A stretch of 64,000 nucleotides of DNA. Source: Microglena sp. YARC. Lineage: Eukaryota; Chlorophyta; Chlorophyceae; Chlamydomonadales; Chlamydomonadaceae. This document shows positions 18,388 to 33,300 of the stretch, piece after piece; the first letter of the stretch is position 1, and each line of letters opens with the position of its first letter. The stretch is from positions 9,293,527 to 9,357,526 of the forward strand of contig CM039464.1 of NCBI GenBank assembly GCA_022414725.1, written 5' to 3'. Below the pieces are notes generated by a model that did not search any database, was not told where the DNA came from, and saw only the letters and a list, made by a program, of their open reading frames with translations. The translations under genes and the position numbers were made by a program.

Positions 18388-21300
18388 CTCTGTTATCGTG
18401 TCTTAACCCCAATGTTTGTCCCCAGTGTTTTAGCCCTCGTCTATTGTGTCTTGAATCCAATGTTTGACCCCAGTATTTTAGCCCTCGGCTATTGTGTCTT
18501 GACCCCAGTGTTAGACCCCTCAGCTATTGTGTCTTGACCCAATGTTTGAGCCCTCAGCAATTGTGTCTTGACCCAATTTTTGACCCCTCAGCTATTGTGT
18601 CTTGACCCAATGTTTGAGACCTCAGCTATTGTGTCTTGACCCCAGTGTTTGACCCCTCAGCTATTGTGTCTTGACCCAATGTTTGAGACCTCAGCTATTG
18701 TGTCTTGACCCAATGTTTGAGCCCTCAGCTATTGTATCTTGACCCAATGTTTGAGCCCTCAGCTATTGTGTCTTGACCCTAGTGTTTGACCCCTCGGCTA
18801 TTGTGTCTTGACCCAATGTTGGAGACCTCAGCTATTGTGTCTTGACCCCAGTGTTTGAGCCCTCAGCTATTGTGTCTTGACCCCAGTGTTTTGACCCCTC
18901 AGCTATTGTGTCTTGACCCCAGTGTTTGACCCCTCAGCTATTGTGTCTTGACCCCAGTGTTTGAGCCCTCAGCAATTGTGTCTTGACCCCAGTGTTTGAG
19001 CCCTCAGCTATTGTGTGCAGTGTTTTGACCCCATTGTGTTTGTTTTGACCCCTCAGCTATTGTGTCAGTGTTTGACCCAGTGTTTGACCCTCAGCTATTG
19101 TGTCTTGACCCCAGTGTTTGAGCCTATTGTGTCTCAGCTATTGTGTCTTGACCAGTGTTTGACCCCTCAGCTATGTGTTTCTTGACCCCAGTGTTTGAGC
19201 CCTCAGCTATTGTGTCTTGACCCCAGTGTTTGAGCCCTCAGCTATTGTGTCTTGACCCCAGTGTTGAGCCTCAGCTATTGTGTCCTTGACCCAGTGTTTG
19301 AGCCCTCAGCTTATTGTGTCTTGACCCAGTGTTTGAGCCCTCAGCTATTTGTCTTGACCCCAGTGTTTGACCCCTCAGCTATTGTGTCTTGACCCAGTGT
19401 TTGAGCCCTCAGCTATTGTGTCTTGACCCCAGTGTTTGAGCCCTCAGCTATTGTGTCTTCAGTGTTTGAGCCCCAGTGTTTGAGCCCTCAGCTATTGTGT
19501 CTTGACCCCAGTGTTTGACCTCAGCAATTGTGTCTTGACCCCAGTGTTTGAGCCCTCAGCTATTGTGTCTTGACCCCAGTGTTTGAGCCCTCAGCTATTG
19601 TGTCTTGACCCCAGTGTTTGACCCCTCAGCTATTGTGCCCAGTGTTTGAGCCCTCAGCTATTGTGTCTTGACCCAGTGTTTGAGCCCTCAGCTATTGTGT
19701 CTTGACCCCAGTGTTTGACCCCTCAGCTATTGTGTCTTGACCCAGTGTTTGACCCCTCATCTATTGTGTCTTGACCCCAGTGTTTGACCCCTCAGCTATT
19801 GTGTCTTGACCCCAGTGTTTGAGCCCTCAGCTATTGTGTCTTGACCCAGTGTTTGAGCCCTCAGCTATTGTGTCTTGACCCCAGTGTTTGACCCCTCAGC
19901 TATTGTGTCTTGACCCAGTGTTTGACCCCCAGTGTTTGACCCTCAGCTATTGTGTCTTGACCCCAGTGTTTGAGCCCTCAGCTATTGTGTCTTGACCCAG
20001 TGTTTGAGCCCTCAGCTATTGTGTCTTGACCCAGTGTTTGACCCCTCAGCTATTGTGTCTTGACCCCAGTGTTTGAGCCCTCAGCTATTGTGTCTTGACC
20101 CCAGTGTTTGAGCCCTCAGCTATTGTGTCTTGACCCCAGTGTTTGACCTCAGCTATTGTGTCTTGACCCCAGTGTTTGACCCCTCAGCTATTGTGTCTTG
20201 ACCCCAGTGTTTGACCCCTCAGCTATTGTGTCTTGACCCCAGTGTTTGACCCCTCAGCTATTGTGTCTTGACCCCAGTGTTTGACCCCTCAGCTATTGTG
20301 TCTTGACCCCCAGTGTTTGAGCCCTCAGCTATTGTGTCTTGACCCCAGTGTTTGAGCCCTCAGCTATTGTGTCTTGACCCCAGTGTTTGAGCCCTCAGCT
20401 ATTGTGTCTTGACCCCAGTGTTTGACCCCTCAGCTATTGTGTCTTGACCCCAGTGTTTGAGCCCCTCAGCTATTGTGTCTTGACCCAGTGTTTGACCCCT
20501 CAGCTATTGTGTCTTGACCCAGTGTTTGACCCCTCAGCTATTGTGTCTTGACCCCCCAGTCTTGTTTTGACCCCTCAGCTATTGTGTCTTGACCCTTGAC
20601 CCCCAGCTATTGTTTGAGACCCCTCAGCTATTGTGTCTTGACCCAGTGTTTGACCCTCAGCTATTGTGTCTTGACCCCAGTGTTTGACCCCTCAGCTATT
20701 GTGTCTTGACCCCAGTGTTTGAGCCCTCAGCTATTGTGTCTTGACCCCAGTGTTTGAGCCCCTCAGCTATTGTGTCTTGACCCCAGTGTTTGACCCTCAG
20801 CTATTGTGTCTTGACCCCAGTGTTTGAGCCCTCAGCTATTGTGTCTTGACCCCAGTGTTTGAGCCTCAGCTATTGTGTCTTGACCCAGTGTTTGACCCCT
20901 CAGCATTGTGTCTTGACCCCAGTGTTTGACCCCTCAGCTATTGTGTCTTGACCCAGTGTTTGAGCCCTCAGCTATTGTGTCTTGACCCCAGTGTTTGAGC
21001 CCTCAGCTATTGTGTCTTGACCCCAGTGTTTGACCCCTCAGCTATTGTGTCTTGACCCCAGTGTTTGAGCCCTCAGCTATTGTGTCTTGACCCCAGTGTT
21101 TGACCCCTCAGCTATTGTGTCTTGACCCAGTGTTTGACCCCTCAGCTATTGTGTCTTGACCCCAGTGTTTGACCCCCAGCTAGTGTTTGACCCTCAGCTA
21201 TTGTGTCTTGACCCAGTGTTTGACCCCTCAGCTATTGTGTCTTGACCCAGTGTTTGACCCCTCAGCTATTGTGTCTTGACCCCAGTGTTTGACCCCTCAG

Positions 21301-24300
21301 CTATTGTGTCTTGACCCAGTGTTTGACCCTCAGCTATTGTGTCTTGACCCAGTGTTTGACCCCTCAGCTATTGTGTCTTGACCCAGTGTTTGAGCCCTCA
21401 GCTATTGTGTCTTGACCCAGTGTTTGACCCCTCAGCTATTGTGTCTTGACCCCAGTGTTTGAGCCCTCAGCTATTGTGTCTTGACCCCAGTGTTTGACCC
21501 TCAGCTATTGTGTCTTGACCCGTGTTTGAGCCCTCAGCTAGTGTTTGAGCCCTCAGCTATTGTGTCTTGACCCAGTGTTTGACCCTCAGCTATTGTGTCT
21601 TGACCCCAGTGTTTGACCCTCAGCTATTGTGTCTTGACCCCAGTGTTTGACCCCTCAGCTATTGTGTCTTGACCCAGTGTTTGACCCCTCAGCTATTGTG
21701 CTTGACCCCAGTGTTTGAGCCCTCAGCTATTGTGTCTTGACCCAGTGTTTGACCCCTCAGCTATTGTGTCTTGACCCAGTGTTTGACCCCTCAGCTATTG
21801 TGTCTTGACCCAGTGTTTGACCCTCAGCTATTGTGTCTTGACCCCAGTGTTTGACCCCTCAGCTATTGTGTCTTGACCCCAGTGTTTGACCCCTCAGCTA
21901 TTGTGTCTTGACCCCAGTGTTTGAGCCCTCAGCTATTGTGTCTTGACCCAATGTTTGAGCCCTCAGCTATTGTGTCTTGACCCCAGTGTTTGACCCTCAG
22001 CTATTGTGTCTTGACAAGTGTTTGACCCCTCAGCTATTGTGTCTTGACCCAGTGTTTGAGCCCTCAGCTATTGTGTCTTGACCCCAGTGTTTGACCCCTC
22101 AGCTATTGTGTCTTGACCCCAGTGTTTGACCCCTCAGCTATTGTGTCTTGACCCCAGTGTTTGACCCCTCAGCTATTGTGTCTTGACCCCAGTGTTTGAC
22201 CTCAGCTATTGTGTCTTGACCCAGTGTTTGAGCCCTCAGCTATTGTGTCTTGACCCAGTGTTTGAGCCCTCAGCTATTGTGTCTTGACCCAGTGTTTGAC
22301 CCCTCAGCTATTGTGTCTTGACCCCAGTGTTTGACCCCTCAGCTATTGTGTCTTGACCCCAGTGTTTGAGCCCTCAGCTATTGTGTCTTGACCCAATGTT
22401 TGAGCCCTCAGCTATTGTGTCTTGACCCCAGTGTTTGACCCCTCAGCTATTGTGTCTTGACCCAGTGTTTGACCCCTCAGCTATTGTGTCTTGACCCCAG
22501 TGTTTGACCCTCAGCTATTGTGTCTTGACCCCAGTGTTTGACCCCTCAGCTATTGTGTCTTGACCCCAGTGTTTGAGCCCTCAGCTATTGTGTCAGTGTT
22601 TGACCCCCAGTGTTTGAGCCCTCAGCTATTGTGTCTTGACCCAGTGTTTGAGCCCTCAGCTATTGTGTCTTGACCCCAGTGTTTGACCCCTCAGCTATTG
22701 TGTCTTGACCCCAGTGTTTGAGCCCTCAGCTATTGTGTCTTGACCCAGTGTTTGACCCCTCAGCTATTGTGTCTTGACCCCAGTGTTTGACCCCTCAGCT
22801 ATTGTGTCTTGACCCCAGTGTTTGACCCCTCAGCTATTGTGTCTTGACCCCAGTGTTTGACCCCTCAGCTATTGTGTCTTGACCCAGTGTTTGAGCCCTC
22901 AGCTATTGTGTCTTGACCCCAGTGTTTGACCCCTCAGCTATTGTGTCTTGACCCCAGTGTTTGAGCCCTCAGCTATTGTGTCTTGACCCAGTGTTTGAGC
23001 CCTCAGCTATTGTGTCTTGACCCCAGTGTTTGAGCCCTCAGCTATTGTGTCTTGACCCCAGTGTTTGAGCCCTCAGCTATTGTGTCTTGACCCCAGTGTT
23101 TGACCCCTCAGCTATTGTGTCTTGACCCAGTGTTTGAGCCCTCAGCTATTGTGTCTTGACCCCAGTGTTTGAGCCCTCAGCTATTGTGTCTTGACCCCAG
23201 TGTTTGACCCCTCAGCTATTGTGTCTTGACCCCAGTGTTTGAGCCCTCAGCTATTGTGTCTTGACCCCCAGTGTTTGACCCCTCAGCTATTGTGTCTTGA
23301 CCCCAGTGTTTGAGCCCTCAGCTATTGTGTCTTGACCCCAGTGTTTGACCCTCAGCTATTGTGTCTTGACCCAGTGTTTGACCCCTCAGCTATTGTGTCT
23401 TGACCCCAGTGTTTGAGCCCTCAGCTATTGTGTCTTGACCCCAGTGTTTGAGCCCTCAGCTATTGTGTCTTGACCCCAGTGTTTGAGCCCTCAGCTATTG
23501 TGTCTTGACCCCAGTGTTTGACCCTCAGCTATTGTGTCTTGACCCCAGTGTTTGAGCCCTCAGCTATTGTGTCTTGACCCCAGTGTTTGAGCCCTCAGCT
23601 ATTGTGTCTTGACCCCAGTGTTTGAGCCTCAGCTATTGTGTCTTGACCCCAGTGTTTGAGCCCTCAGCTATTGTGTCTTGACCCCAGTGTTTGACCCCTC
23701 AGCTATTGTGTCTTGACCCAGTGTTTGACCCTCAGCTATTGTGTCTTGACCCCAGTGTTTGAGCCCTCAGCTATTGTGTCTTGACCCCAGTGTTTTGAGC
23801 CCTCAGCTATTGTGTCTTGACCCCAGTGTTTGACCCCTCAGCTATTGTGTCTTGACCCCAGTGTTTGACCCCTCAGCTATTGTGTCTTGACCCCAGTGTT
23901 TGAGCCCTCAGCTATTGTGTTTGACCCAGTGTTTGACCCCTCAGCTATTGTGTCAGTGTTTGACCCAGTGTTTGACCCTCAGCTATTGTGTCTTGACCCC
24001 AGTGTTTGACCCCTCAGCTATTGTGTCTTGACCCCAGTGTTTGACCCTCAGCTATTGTGTTTGACCCCAGTGTTTGAGCCCTCAGCTATTGTGTCTTGAC
24101 CCAGTGTCTTGACCCAGCAGTGTTTGACCCCTCAGCTATTGTGTCTTGACCCCAGTGTTTGACCCAGTTTTGACCCTCAGCATTGTGTCTTGACCCCAGT
24201 GTTTGACCCTCAGCTATTGTGTCTTGACCCAGTGTTTGAGCCCTCAGCTATTGTGTCTTGACCCCAGTGTTTGAGCCCTCAGCTATTGTGTGACCCCTTG

Positions 24301-27300
24301 ATTGGTCTTGACCCAGTGTTTGAGCCCCTCAGCTATTGTGTCTTGACCCCAGTGTTTTGAGCCCTCAGCTATTGTGTCTTGACCCCAGTGTTTGACCCCT
24401 CAGCTATTGTGTCTTGACCCCAGTGTTTTGAGCCCTCAGCTATTGTGTCTTGACCCAGTGTTTGAGCCCTCAGCTATTGTGTCTTGCCCAGTGTTTGAGC
24501 CCTCAGCTATTGTGTCTTGACCCCAGTGTTTGACCCTCAGCTATTGTGTCTTGACCCAGTGTTTGACCCTCAGCTATTGTGTCTTGACCCCAGTGTTTGA
24601 GCCCTCAGCTATTGTGTCTTGACCCCAGTGTTTGACCCTCAGCTATTGTGTCTTGACCCCAGTGTTTGAGCCCTCAGCTATTGTGTTTGACCCAGTGTTT
24701 GAGCCCTCAGCTATTGTGTCTTGACCCCAGTGTTTGACCCCTCAGCTATTGTCTTGACCCAGTGTTTGACCCCTCAGCTATTGTGTCTTGACCCAGTGTT
24801 TGAGCCCTCAGCTATTGTGTCTTGACCCCAGTGTTTGAGCCCCTCAGCTATTGTGTCTTGACCCCAGTGTTTGAGCCCTCAGCTATTGTGTCTTGACCCC
24901 AGTGTTTGAGCCCTCAGCTATTGTGTCTTGACCAGTGTTTGAGCCCTCAGCTATTGTGTTCTTGACCCAGTGTTTGAGCCCTCAGCTATTGTGTCTTGAC
25001 CCAGTGTTTGAGCCCTCAGCTATTGTGTCTTGAGCCCCCAGTGTTTGAGCCCTCAGCTATTGTGTGACCCTTGACCCCAGTGTTTGAGCCCTCAGCTATT
25101 GTGTCTTGACCCAGTGTTTGACCCAGTGTTTGACCCCTCATTGTGCTATTGTGTCTTGACCCAGTGTTTGAGCCTCAGCTATTGTGTCTTGACCCCAGTG
25201 TTTGAGCCCTCAGCTATTGTGTCTTGACCCCAGTGTTTGAGCCCTCAGCTATTGTGTCTTGACCCCAGTGTTTGACCCCTCAGCTATTGTGTCTTGACCC
25301 CAGTGTTTGAGCCCTCAGCTATTGTGTCTTGACCCCAGTGTTTGAGCCCTCAGCAATTGTGTCTTGACCCAGTGTTTGAGCCCTCAGCTATTGTGTCTTG
25401 ACCCCAGTGTTTGACCCTCAGCTATTGTGTCTTGACCCCAGTGTTTGAGCCCTCAGCTATTGTGTCTTGACCCCAGTGTTTGAGCCCTAGCTATTGTGTC
25501 TTGACCCCAGTGTTTGACCCCTCAGCTATTGTGTCTTGACCCAGTGTTTGACCTCAGCTATTGTGTCTTGACCCCAGTGTTTGAGCCCTCAGCTATTGTG
25601 TCTTGACCCCAGTGTTTGAGCCCTCAGCTATTGTGTCTTGACCCCAGTGTTTGAGCCCTCAGCTATTGTGTCTTGACCCCAGTGTTTGACCCCTCAGCTA
25701 TTGTGTCTTGACCCCAGTGTTTGACCCCTCAGCTATTGTGTCTTGACCCCAGTGTTTGAGCCCTCAGCTATTGTGTCTTGACCCCAGTGTTTGAGCCCTC
25801 AGCTATTGTGTCTTGACCCCAGTGTTTGACCCTCAGCTATTGTGTCTTGACCCAGTGTTTGACCCCTCAGCTATTGTGTCTTGACCCCAGTGTTTGACCC
25901 CTCAGCTATTGTGTCTTGACCCCAGTGTTTGAGGCCCTCAGCTATTGTGTCTTCTTGACCCAGTGTTTGACCCCTCAGCTATTGTGTCTTGACCCCAGTG
26001 TTTGAGCCCTCAGCTATTGTGTCTTGACCCTAGTGTTTGAGCCCTCAGCTATTGTGTCTTGACCCCAGTGTTTGACCTCAGTATTGTGTCTTGACCCCAG
26101 TGTTTTGACCCCTCAAGCTATTGTGTCTTGACCTTGACCTCAGCTATGTGTTTGACCCCAGTGTTTGAGCCCCTCAGCTATTGTGTCTTGAGCCCCATGT
26201 GTTTGCCTCAGCTATTGTGTTTGACCCAGTGTTTGACCCCTCAGCCTTGACCCCAGTGTTTGACCCCTCAGCTATTGTGTCTTGACCCCAGTGTTTGAGC
26301 CCTCAGCTATTGTGTCTTGACCCCAGTGTTTGAGCCCTCAGCTATTGTGTCTTGACCCAGTGTTTGACCCCTCAGCTATTGTGTCTTGACCCCAGTGTTT
26401 GACCCCTCAGCTATTGTGTCTTGACCCCAGTGTGACCCTCAAGCTATTGTGTCTTGACCCAGTGTTTTGACCTCAGCTATTGTGTTTGACTCTTACCCAG
26501 TGTTTGAGCCCTCAGCTATTGTGTCTTGACCCAGTGTTTGAGCCCTCAGCTATTGTGTCTTGACCCCAGTGTTTGACCCTCAGCTATTGTGTCTTGACCC
26601 AGTGTTTGACCCCTCAGCTATTGTGTCTTGACCCAGTGTTTTGAGCCTCAGCTATTGTGTCTTGACCCAGTGTTTTGACCCTCAGCTATTGTGTCTTGAC
26701 CCAGTGTTTGAGCCCTCAGCTATTGTGTCTTGACCCCAGTGTTTGACCCCTCAGCTATTGTGTCTTGACCGCCCCAGTGTTTGAGCTCAGCTATTGTGTC
26801 TTGACCCAGTGTTTGACCCCTCAGCTATTGTGTCTTGACCCCATTGTTTGAGCCCTCAGCTATTGTGTCTTGACCCCAGTGTTTGACCCCTCAGCTTTGT
26901 GTCTTGACCCCAGTGTTTGACCCCAGCCCTCAGCTATTTGTGTGACCCAGTGTTTGAGCTCTCCAGCTATTGTGTCTTGACCCCAGTGTTTGACCCCTCA
27001 GCTATTGTGTCTTGACCCCAGTGTTTGAGCCCTCAGCTATTGTGTCTTGACCCCAGTGTTTGACCCCTCAGCTATTGTGTCTTGACCCAGTGTTTGACCC
27101 CTCAGCTATTGTGTCTTGACCCCAGTGTTTGAGCCCTCAGCTATTGTGTCTTGACCCCAGTGTTTGACCCTCAGCTATTGTGTCTTGACCCCAGTGTTTG
27201 ACCCTCAGCTATTGTGTCTTTGACCCAGTGTTTGACCCCTCAGCTATTGTGTCTTGACTCCAGTGTTTGTGTTTGACCCCTCAGCTATTGTGTCTTGACC

Positions 27301-30300
27301 CCCCAGTGTTTGAGACCCCTCAGCTATTGTGTGACCCTTTGACCCAGTGTTTTGACGCCCTCAGCTATTGTGTCTTGACCCCAGTGTTTGAGCCCTCAGC
27401 TATTGTGTCTTGACCCCAGTGTTTGACCCCTCAGCTATTGTGTCTTGACCCCAGTGTTTGACCCCTCAGCTATTGTGTCTTGACCCTCAGACTCAGCTAT
27501 TGTGTCTTGTGTTTGAGCCCTCAGCTATTGTGTTCTTGACCCCTAGTGTTTGACCCAGCGCCTCAGCTATTGTGTCTTGACCCCTTGACCCCCCAGGTGT
27601 TTGACCCCTCAGCTATTGTGTCTTGACCCCAGTGTTTGACCCCTCAGCTATTGTGTCTTTGACCCCAGTGTTTGAGCCTCAGCTATTGTGTCTTGACCCC
27701 AGTGTTTGAGCCCTCAGCTATTGTGTCTTGACCCCAGTGTTTTGCCAGTGTTTGAGCCCTCAAGCCTATTGTGTCTTGACCCCAGTGTTTGACCCTCAGC
27801 TATTGTGTTTGACCCAGTGTTTGACCTCAGCTATTGTGTGACCTTGACCCAGTGTTTGATCCTCAGCTACCCCAGTGTTTGAGCCTCAGCTATTGTGTCT
27901 TGACCCAGTGTTTGACCCTCAGCTATTGTGTCTTGACCCAGTGTTTGACCCCTCAGCTATTTGTCTTGACCCCAGTGTTTGACCCCTCAGCTATTGTGTC
28001 AGTGTTTGACCCCAGTGTTTGACCCCTCAGCTATTGTGTCTTGACCCCAGTGTTTGAGCCCTCAGCTATTGTGTCTTGACCCCAGTGTTTGACCTCAGCT
28101 ATTGTGGCTCTTGACAGTGTTGAGCCCTCAGCTATTGTGTTTGACCCAGTGTTTGAGCCCTCAGCTATTGTGTCTTGACCCAGTGTTTGACCCCTCAGCT
28201 ATTGTGTCTTGACCCAGTGTTGACCTCAGCTATTTGTGTGTTTGACCCAGTGTTTGACCCACTCAGCTATTTGTGTCTTGACCCCCAGTGTTTGACCCCT
28301 CAGCTATTTGTGTCTTCTTGACCCTCAGCTATTTGTGTCTTGACCTTTGACCAGTGTTTGAGCCCTCAGCTATTGTGTCTTGACCCCAGTGTTTGACCCT
28401 CAGCTATTGTGTCTTGACCAGTGTTTGACCCCTCAGTGTGTCTTGACCCTCAGCTATTGTGTCTTGACCAGTGTTTGACCTCAGCTATTGTGTCTTGACC
28501 CAGTGGTTTGACCCAGCTATTGTGTCTGACCCAGTGTTTGACCCCTCAGCAATTGTGTCTTGACCCAGTGTTGTTGGCCCTCAGCTATTGTGTTTGACCC
28601 CCAGTGTTTGATGGTTTTGCCCCTCAGCTATTGTGTCTTGACCCCGTCAGCTATGTGTCTTGACCCAGTGTTTGAGCCCTCCCTATTGACCTTGACCAAG
28701 TGTTTGACCTCAGCTATTGTGTCTTGACACCAGCTTTATTGTGTCTTGAGCCCAGTGTTTGACCCTATTGTGTCTGACCCAGTGTTTGACCCCTATTGTG
28801 TCTTCAGTGTTGGACCTCAGCTATTGTGTTTGACAGTGTTTGAGCCTCAGCTATTGTGTCTTGCCCAGTGTTTGACCCCTCAGCTATTGTGTCTTGACCC
28901 AGTGTTTGAGCCCTCACTATTGTGTCCTTGACCAGTGTTCAGCACCCTTGACCCTCAGCTTATTGTGTCTTGACCCAGTGTTTGACCTGCTGTGTCTTGA
29001 CCCCGTGTCTTGACCTCAGGTTGAGGCTGAGACCCCCAATTGTGTCTTGAACCAGTGTTTGAAGCTATTGGTGTCTTCTTTGACATTTGACCCCTCAGTA
29101 TTGTGTCTTGACCAGAGTTTGAGCCTCAGCTTATTGTGTCTTGACCCATCAGCCCTCAGCAATTGTGTTTGACCCAGTGTTTGACCCCTCAGTATTGTGT
29201 CTTGACACCAGTGTTTTGAGCCTGAGCCTCGCTATTGTGTTCCTTGAAACCAGTGTTTGAGCCCTCAGCTATTGTGTCTTGACCCAGTGTTTGAGCCCCT
29301 CAGCTATTGTTCTTTGACCCCAGGGTGTTTCTAGTATTGCTGTCTTGACCCAGTGTTTGACCTCGCTATTGTGTCTTTGACCCCAGTGTTTGAGCCTCAG
29401 CTATTGTGTTTGACCCCTAGTGTTTGGCAGCTCTATTGTGCCTTGACCCCCAGTGTTTGACCCTCAGCTATTGTGCCACCAGTGTTTGAGCCCTCATACT
29501 TGTGTCTTGACCCCAGTGTTTTGACCGCTCAGCTATTTGTGTCTTGACCCAGTGTTTGAGCCCACTATTGTGTTAACCCCAGCAGTGTTTCTTGACCAGT
29601 GTTTGAATTGTGTCTTGACCAGTGTTTTGACCTAGCTATTGTGTCTTGACCCAGTGTTTGACAGCTTATTGTGTTTGACCAGTGGTTTGGACCCTAGTAT
29701 TGTGTCTTGTCAGTGTTTGAGCCATCAGCTATTTGTGTCTTGTCCCAGTGTTTGACCTCAGCTATTGTTGTTGACCAATTTTTGACCTATTGTGTCAGTG
29801 TTTGACCCACTCAGTATTTGTGTCTTGACCCAGTGGTTTTTTGACCCCTTCAGCTATTGTGGCTTGTGTTTGACAATTTTGAGCCTCAAGCTATTGTGTC
29901 TTGTTCACGCATGGACCCAAGCTTGATTTTGTAAGTTGTTTTCTGTGACCCTCTGAGTTTGACCCTGAGCTATTGTTTTTTCTTCACCCCAGTGTTTGAC
30001 CCTCAGCTTATTGTGTTTGACCCAGTGTTTTGCCCTAGCTATTGTTGGTCTTGGAGACGTGTTTGAGGCCCTCAGCTACTGACACAATTTTTGAGCCCTC
30101 TCACCTCAGCTATGTGTCTTGACCAACAGTGTTTTGGGACCCAGTTGTTTGAGCCCTCAAGCATATTGTGTCTTGACCCAGTGTTTTGACCCCTCAAGCT
30201 ATTGTGTCTTGACCCAGTCTGTTTAGCTAGCCGTCGCTGCTGTGTCTTGACCAGTGGTTAGTGAGCCCAATTGTGTCTGCCCTCAGTGTTTGACCCCTCA

Positions 30301-33300
30301 GCACCTTGACCCAGGTTTGAGGCCCTCAACTGCTATTGTGCTGACGTCTAGTGTTTGATACCCCTGTCAGCATGTGTCTTGACCCAGTGTTTGACTATGT
30401 TGTTTCAGTGTTTGAAGCCCTCAGCTATTGTACCTTCTGTGTTTGACCCCTCAGCCTCAGCTATTGTGTCTTGACCCAGTGTTTGACCCCTCACAAGTGT
30501 TGTGTCTTTGACCCCTCAGCTATTGTGTCTTGACCAGGTTTGACCCCCAGCTATTGTGTCTTGACCCTCAGTGTTTAGACCCCTCAGCTATTGTGTGCTT
30601 GACCCCAGTGTTACCCCTCAGCTATTGTGTCTTGACCCCAGTGTTTGACCCTTAGCGTTTTAGTGTTTTGACCGTGTTTTGCCCAGCCTCAGTGTGTGTT
30701 TGACCATCAATGAGTGTTTGAGCCCTCAGCTATGTGTCTTGCCCAGTGTTTGAGCCTCAGCTATTGTGTCTTGACCAGTGTTAACCCTGACACGCCGTCC
30801 TATTGTTGTCCTTGCCCCAGCTATTGGTGTCTTGATCCCAGTAATTTGACCCTCAGCTATTGTGTCTTGACCCCTTATGTGTTTGAAGCCTCAGCTATTG
30901 TGTCTTGACCCCAGTGTTTGAGCCTCAAGCTATTGTGTCTTGACCCAGTGTTTGAGCCTCAGCTATTGTGTCTTGACCCAGTGTTTGACCTCAGCTTTGA
31001 CCCCAGTGTTTGAGCTATGAACCCCTCAGCTATTGTGTCTTGACCCCAGTGTTTGACACCTCAGCTATTGTGTCTTGACCAATGTGGACCCCTCAGCTAT
31101 TGTGTTGACCCAGTGTTTGACACCTCAGTGTTTGACCCCTCAGCTATTGTGTCTGGTGTTTGCCCTCAGCTATGTGTCTTGACCCCAGTGTTTGAGCCCT
31201 CAGCTATTGTGTCTTGACCCAATGTTTGAGCCCTCAGCTATTGTGTCTTACCCCAGTGTTTGACCCCTCAGCTGGTCTTGACCCAAGTGTTTGACCCCTC
31301 AGCTATTGTTGTCTTGACCCCAGTGTTTGACCCTCAGCTATTGTGTCTTGACCCCAGTGTTTGAGCCTCAGCTATTGTGTCTTGACCCCAGTGTTTGAGC
31401 CCTCAGCTATTGTGTCTCTTTTGACCCCCAATAGTGTTTGACCCTCAGCTATTGTGCCTTGACCCCAGTGTTTGACCCCTCAGCTATTGTGTCTTGACCC
31501 CAGTGTTTGACCCCTCAGCTATTGTGTCTTGACCCAATTTTTGAGCCCTCAGCTATTGTGTCTTGACCCCAGTGTTTGACCCCTCAGCTATTGTGTCTTG
31601 ACCCCAGTGTTTGACCCCTCAGCTATTGTGTCTTGACCCCAGTGTTTGAGCCCTCAGCTATTGTGTCTTGAGCCCCCAGTGTTTGACCCCTCAGCTATTG
31701 TGTCTTGACCCCAGTGTTTGAGCCCTCAGCTATTGTGTCTTGACCCCAGTGTTTGACCCCTCAGCTATTGTGTCTTGACCCCAGTGTTTGACCCCTCAGC
31801 TATTGTGTTCTTGACCCCAGTGTTTGAGCGCCCCTTCAGACCCCTAGCTATTGTGTCTTGAGCCCCAGTGTTTTGGAGCCCTCAGCTATTGTGTCTTGAC
31901 CCCAGTGTTTGAGCCCTCAGCTATTGTGTCTTGACCCAGTGTTTGACCCTCAGCTATTGTGTCTTGATTGTGTCTTGCCCAGTGTTTGAGCCCTCAGCTA
32001 TTGTGTCTTGACCCCAGTGTGTCTTGACCCCAGTGTGACCCCTCAGCTATTGTGTCTTGACCCCAGTGTTTGAGCCCTCAGCTATTGTGTCTTGACCCCA
32101 GTGTTTGACCCCTCAGCTATTGTGTCTTGACCCCAGTGTTTGAGCCCTCAGCTATTGTGTCTTGACCCCAGTGTTTGACCCCTCAGCTATTGTGTCTTGA
32201 CCCAGTGTTTGAGCCCTCAGCTATTGTGTCTTGACCCCAGTGTTTGAGCCCTCAGCTATTGTGTCTTGACCAAATTTTTGAGCCCTCAGCTATTGTGCCT
32301 TGACCCCAGTGTTTGACCCCTCAGCTATTGTGTCTTGACCCCAGTGTTTGAGCCCTCAGCTATTGTGTCTTGACCATGTTTTGACCCAGGTTTGACCCCT
32401 CAGCTATTGTGTCTTGACCCCAGTGTTTGACCCCTCAGCTATTGTGTCTTGACCCCAGTGTTTGACCCCTCAGCTATTGTGTCTTGACCCAGTGTTTGAG
32501 CCCTCAGCTATTGTGTCTTGACCCCAGTGTTTGAGCCCTCAGCTATTGTGTCTTCTTGACCCAGTGTTGCCTCAGCTATTGTGGTCTTGACCCCCAGTGT
32601 TTGAGCCCTCAGCTATTGTGTCTTGACCCAGTGTTTGACCCCTCAGCTCATTGTGTCTTGACCCCAGTGTTTGACCCCTCAGCTATTGTGTCTTGACCCA
32701 GTTTGTTTGAGCCCTCAGCTATTGTGTGACCTTGACCCCAGTGTTTGAGCCCTCAGACCCCTATTCAGTGTCTTGACCCCAGTGTTTGACCCCTCAGCTA
32801 TTGTGTCTTGACCCCAGTGTTTGAGCCCTCAGCTATTGTGTCTTGACCCCAGTGTTTTGAGCCCTCAGTATTGTGTCTTGACCCCAGTGTTTGACCCCTC
32901 AGCTATTGTGTCTTGACCCCAGTGTTTGAGCCCTCAGCTATTGTGTCTTGACCCCAGTGTTGAGCCCTCAGCTATTGTGTCTTGACCCCAGTGTTTGAGC
33001 CCAGTGTTCAGCTATTGACCCCGGTGTTTGAGCCCTCAGCTATTGTGTCTTGACCCCAGCTATTGTGTCTTGACCCCTAGTGTTTGAGCCCTCAAGCTAT
33101 TGTGTCTTGACCATGTTTGAGCCCTTAGTGTTTTGGCTATTGTTTGTCTTGACCCCTTGACCTCAGCTATTGTGTCTTTGTTGAGCCCTCAGCTATTGTG
33201 TCAGTGTTTGACCCCATTGTGTTTGACCCCTCAGCTATTGTGTCTTGACCCCCAGTGTTTGACCCCTCAGCTATTGTGTTTGACCCTTGGCCCAGTGTTT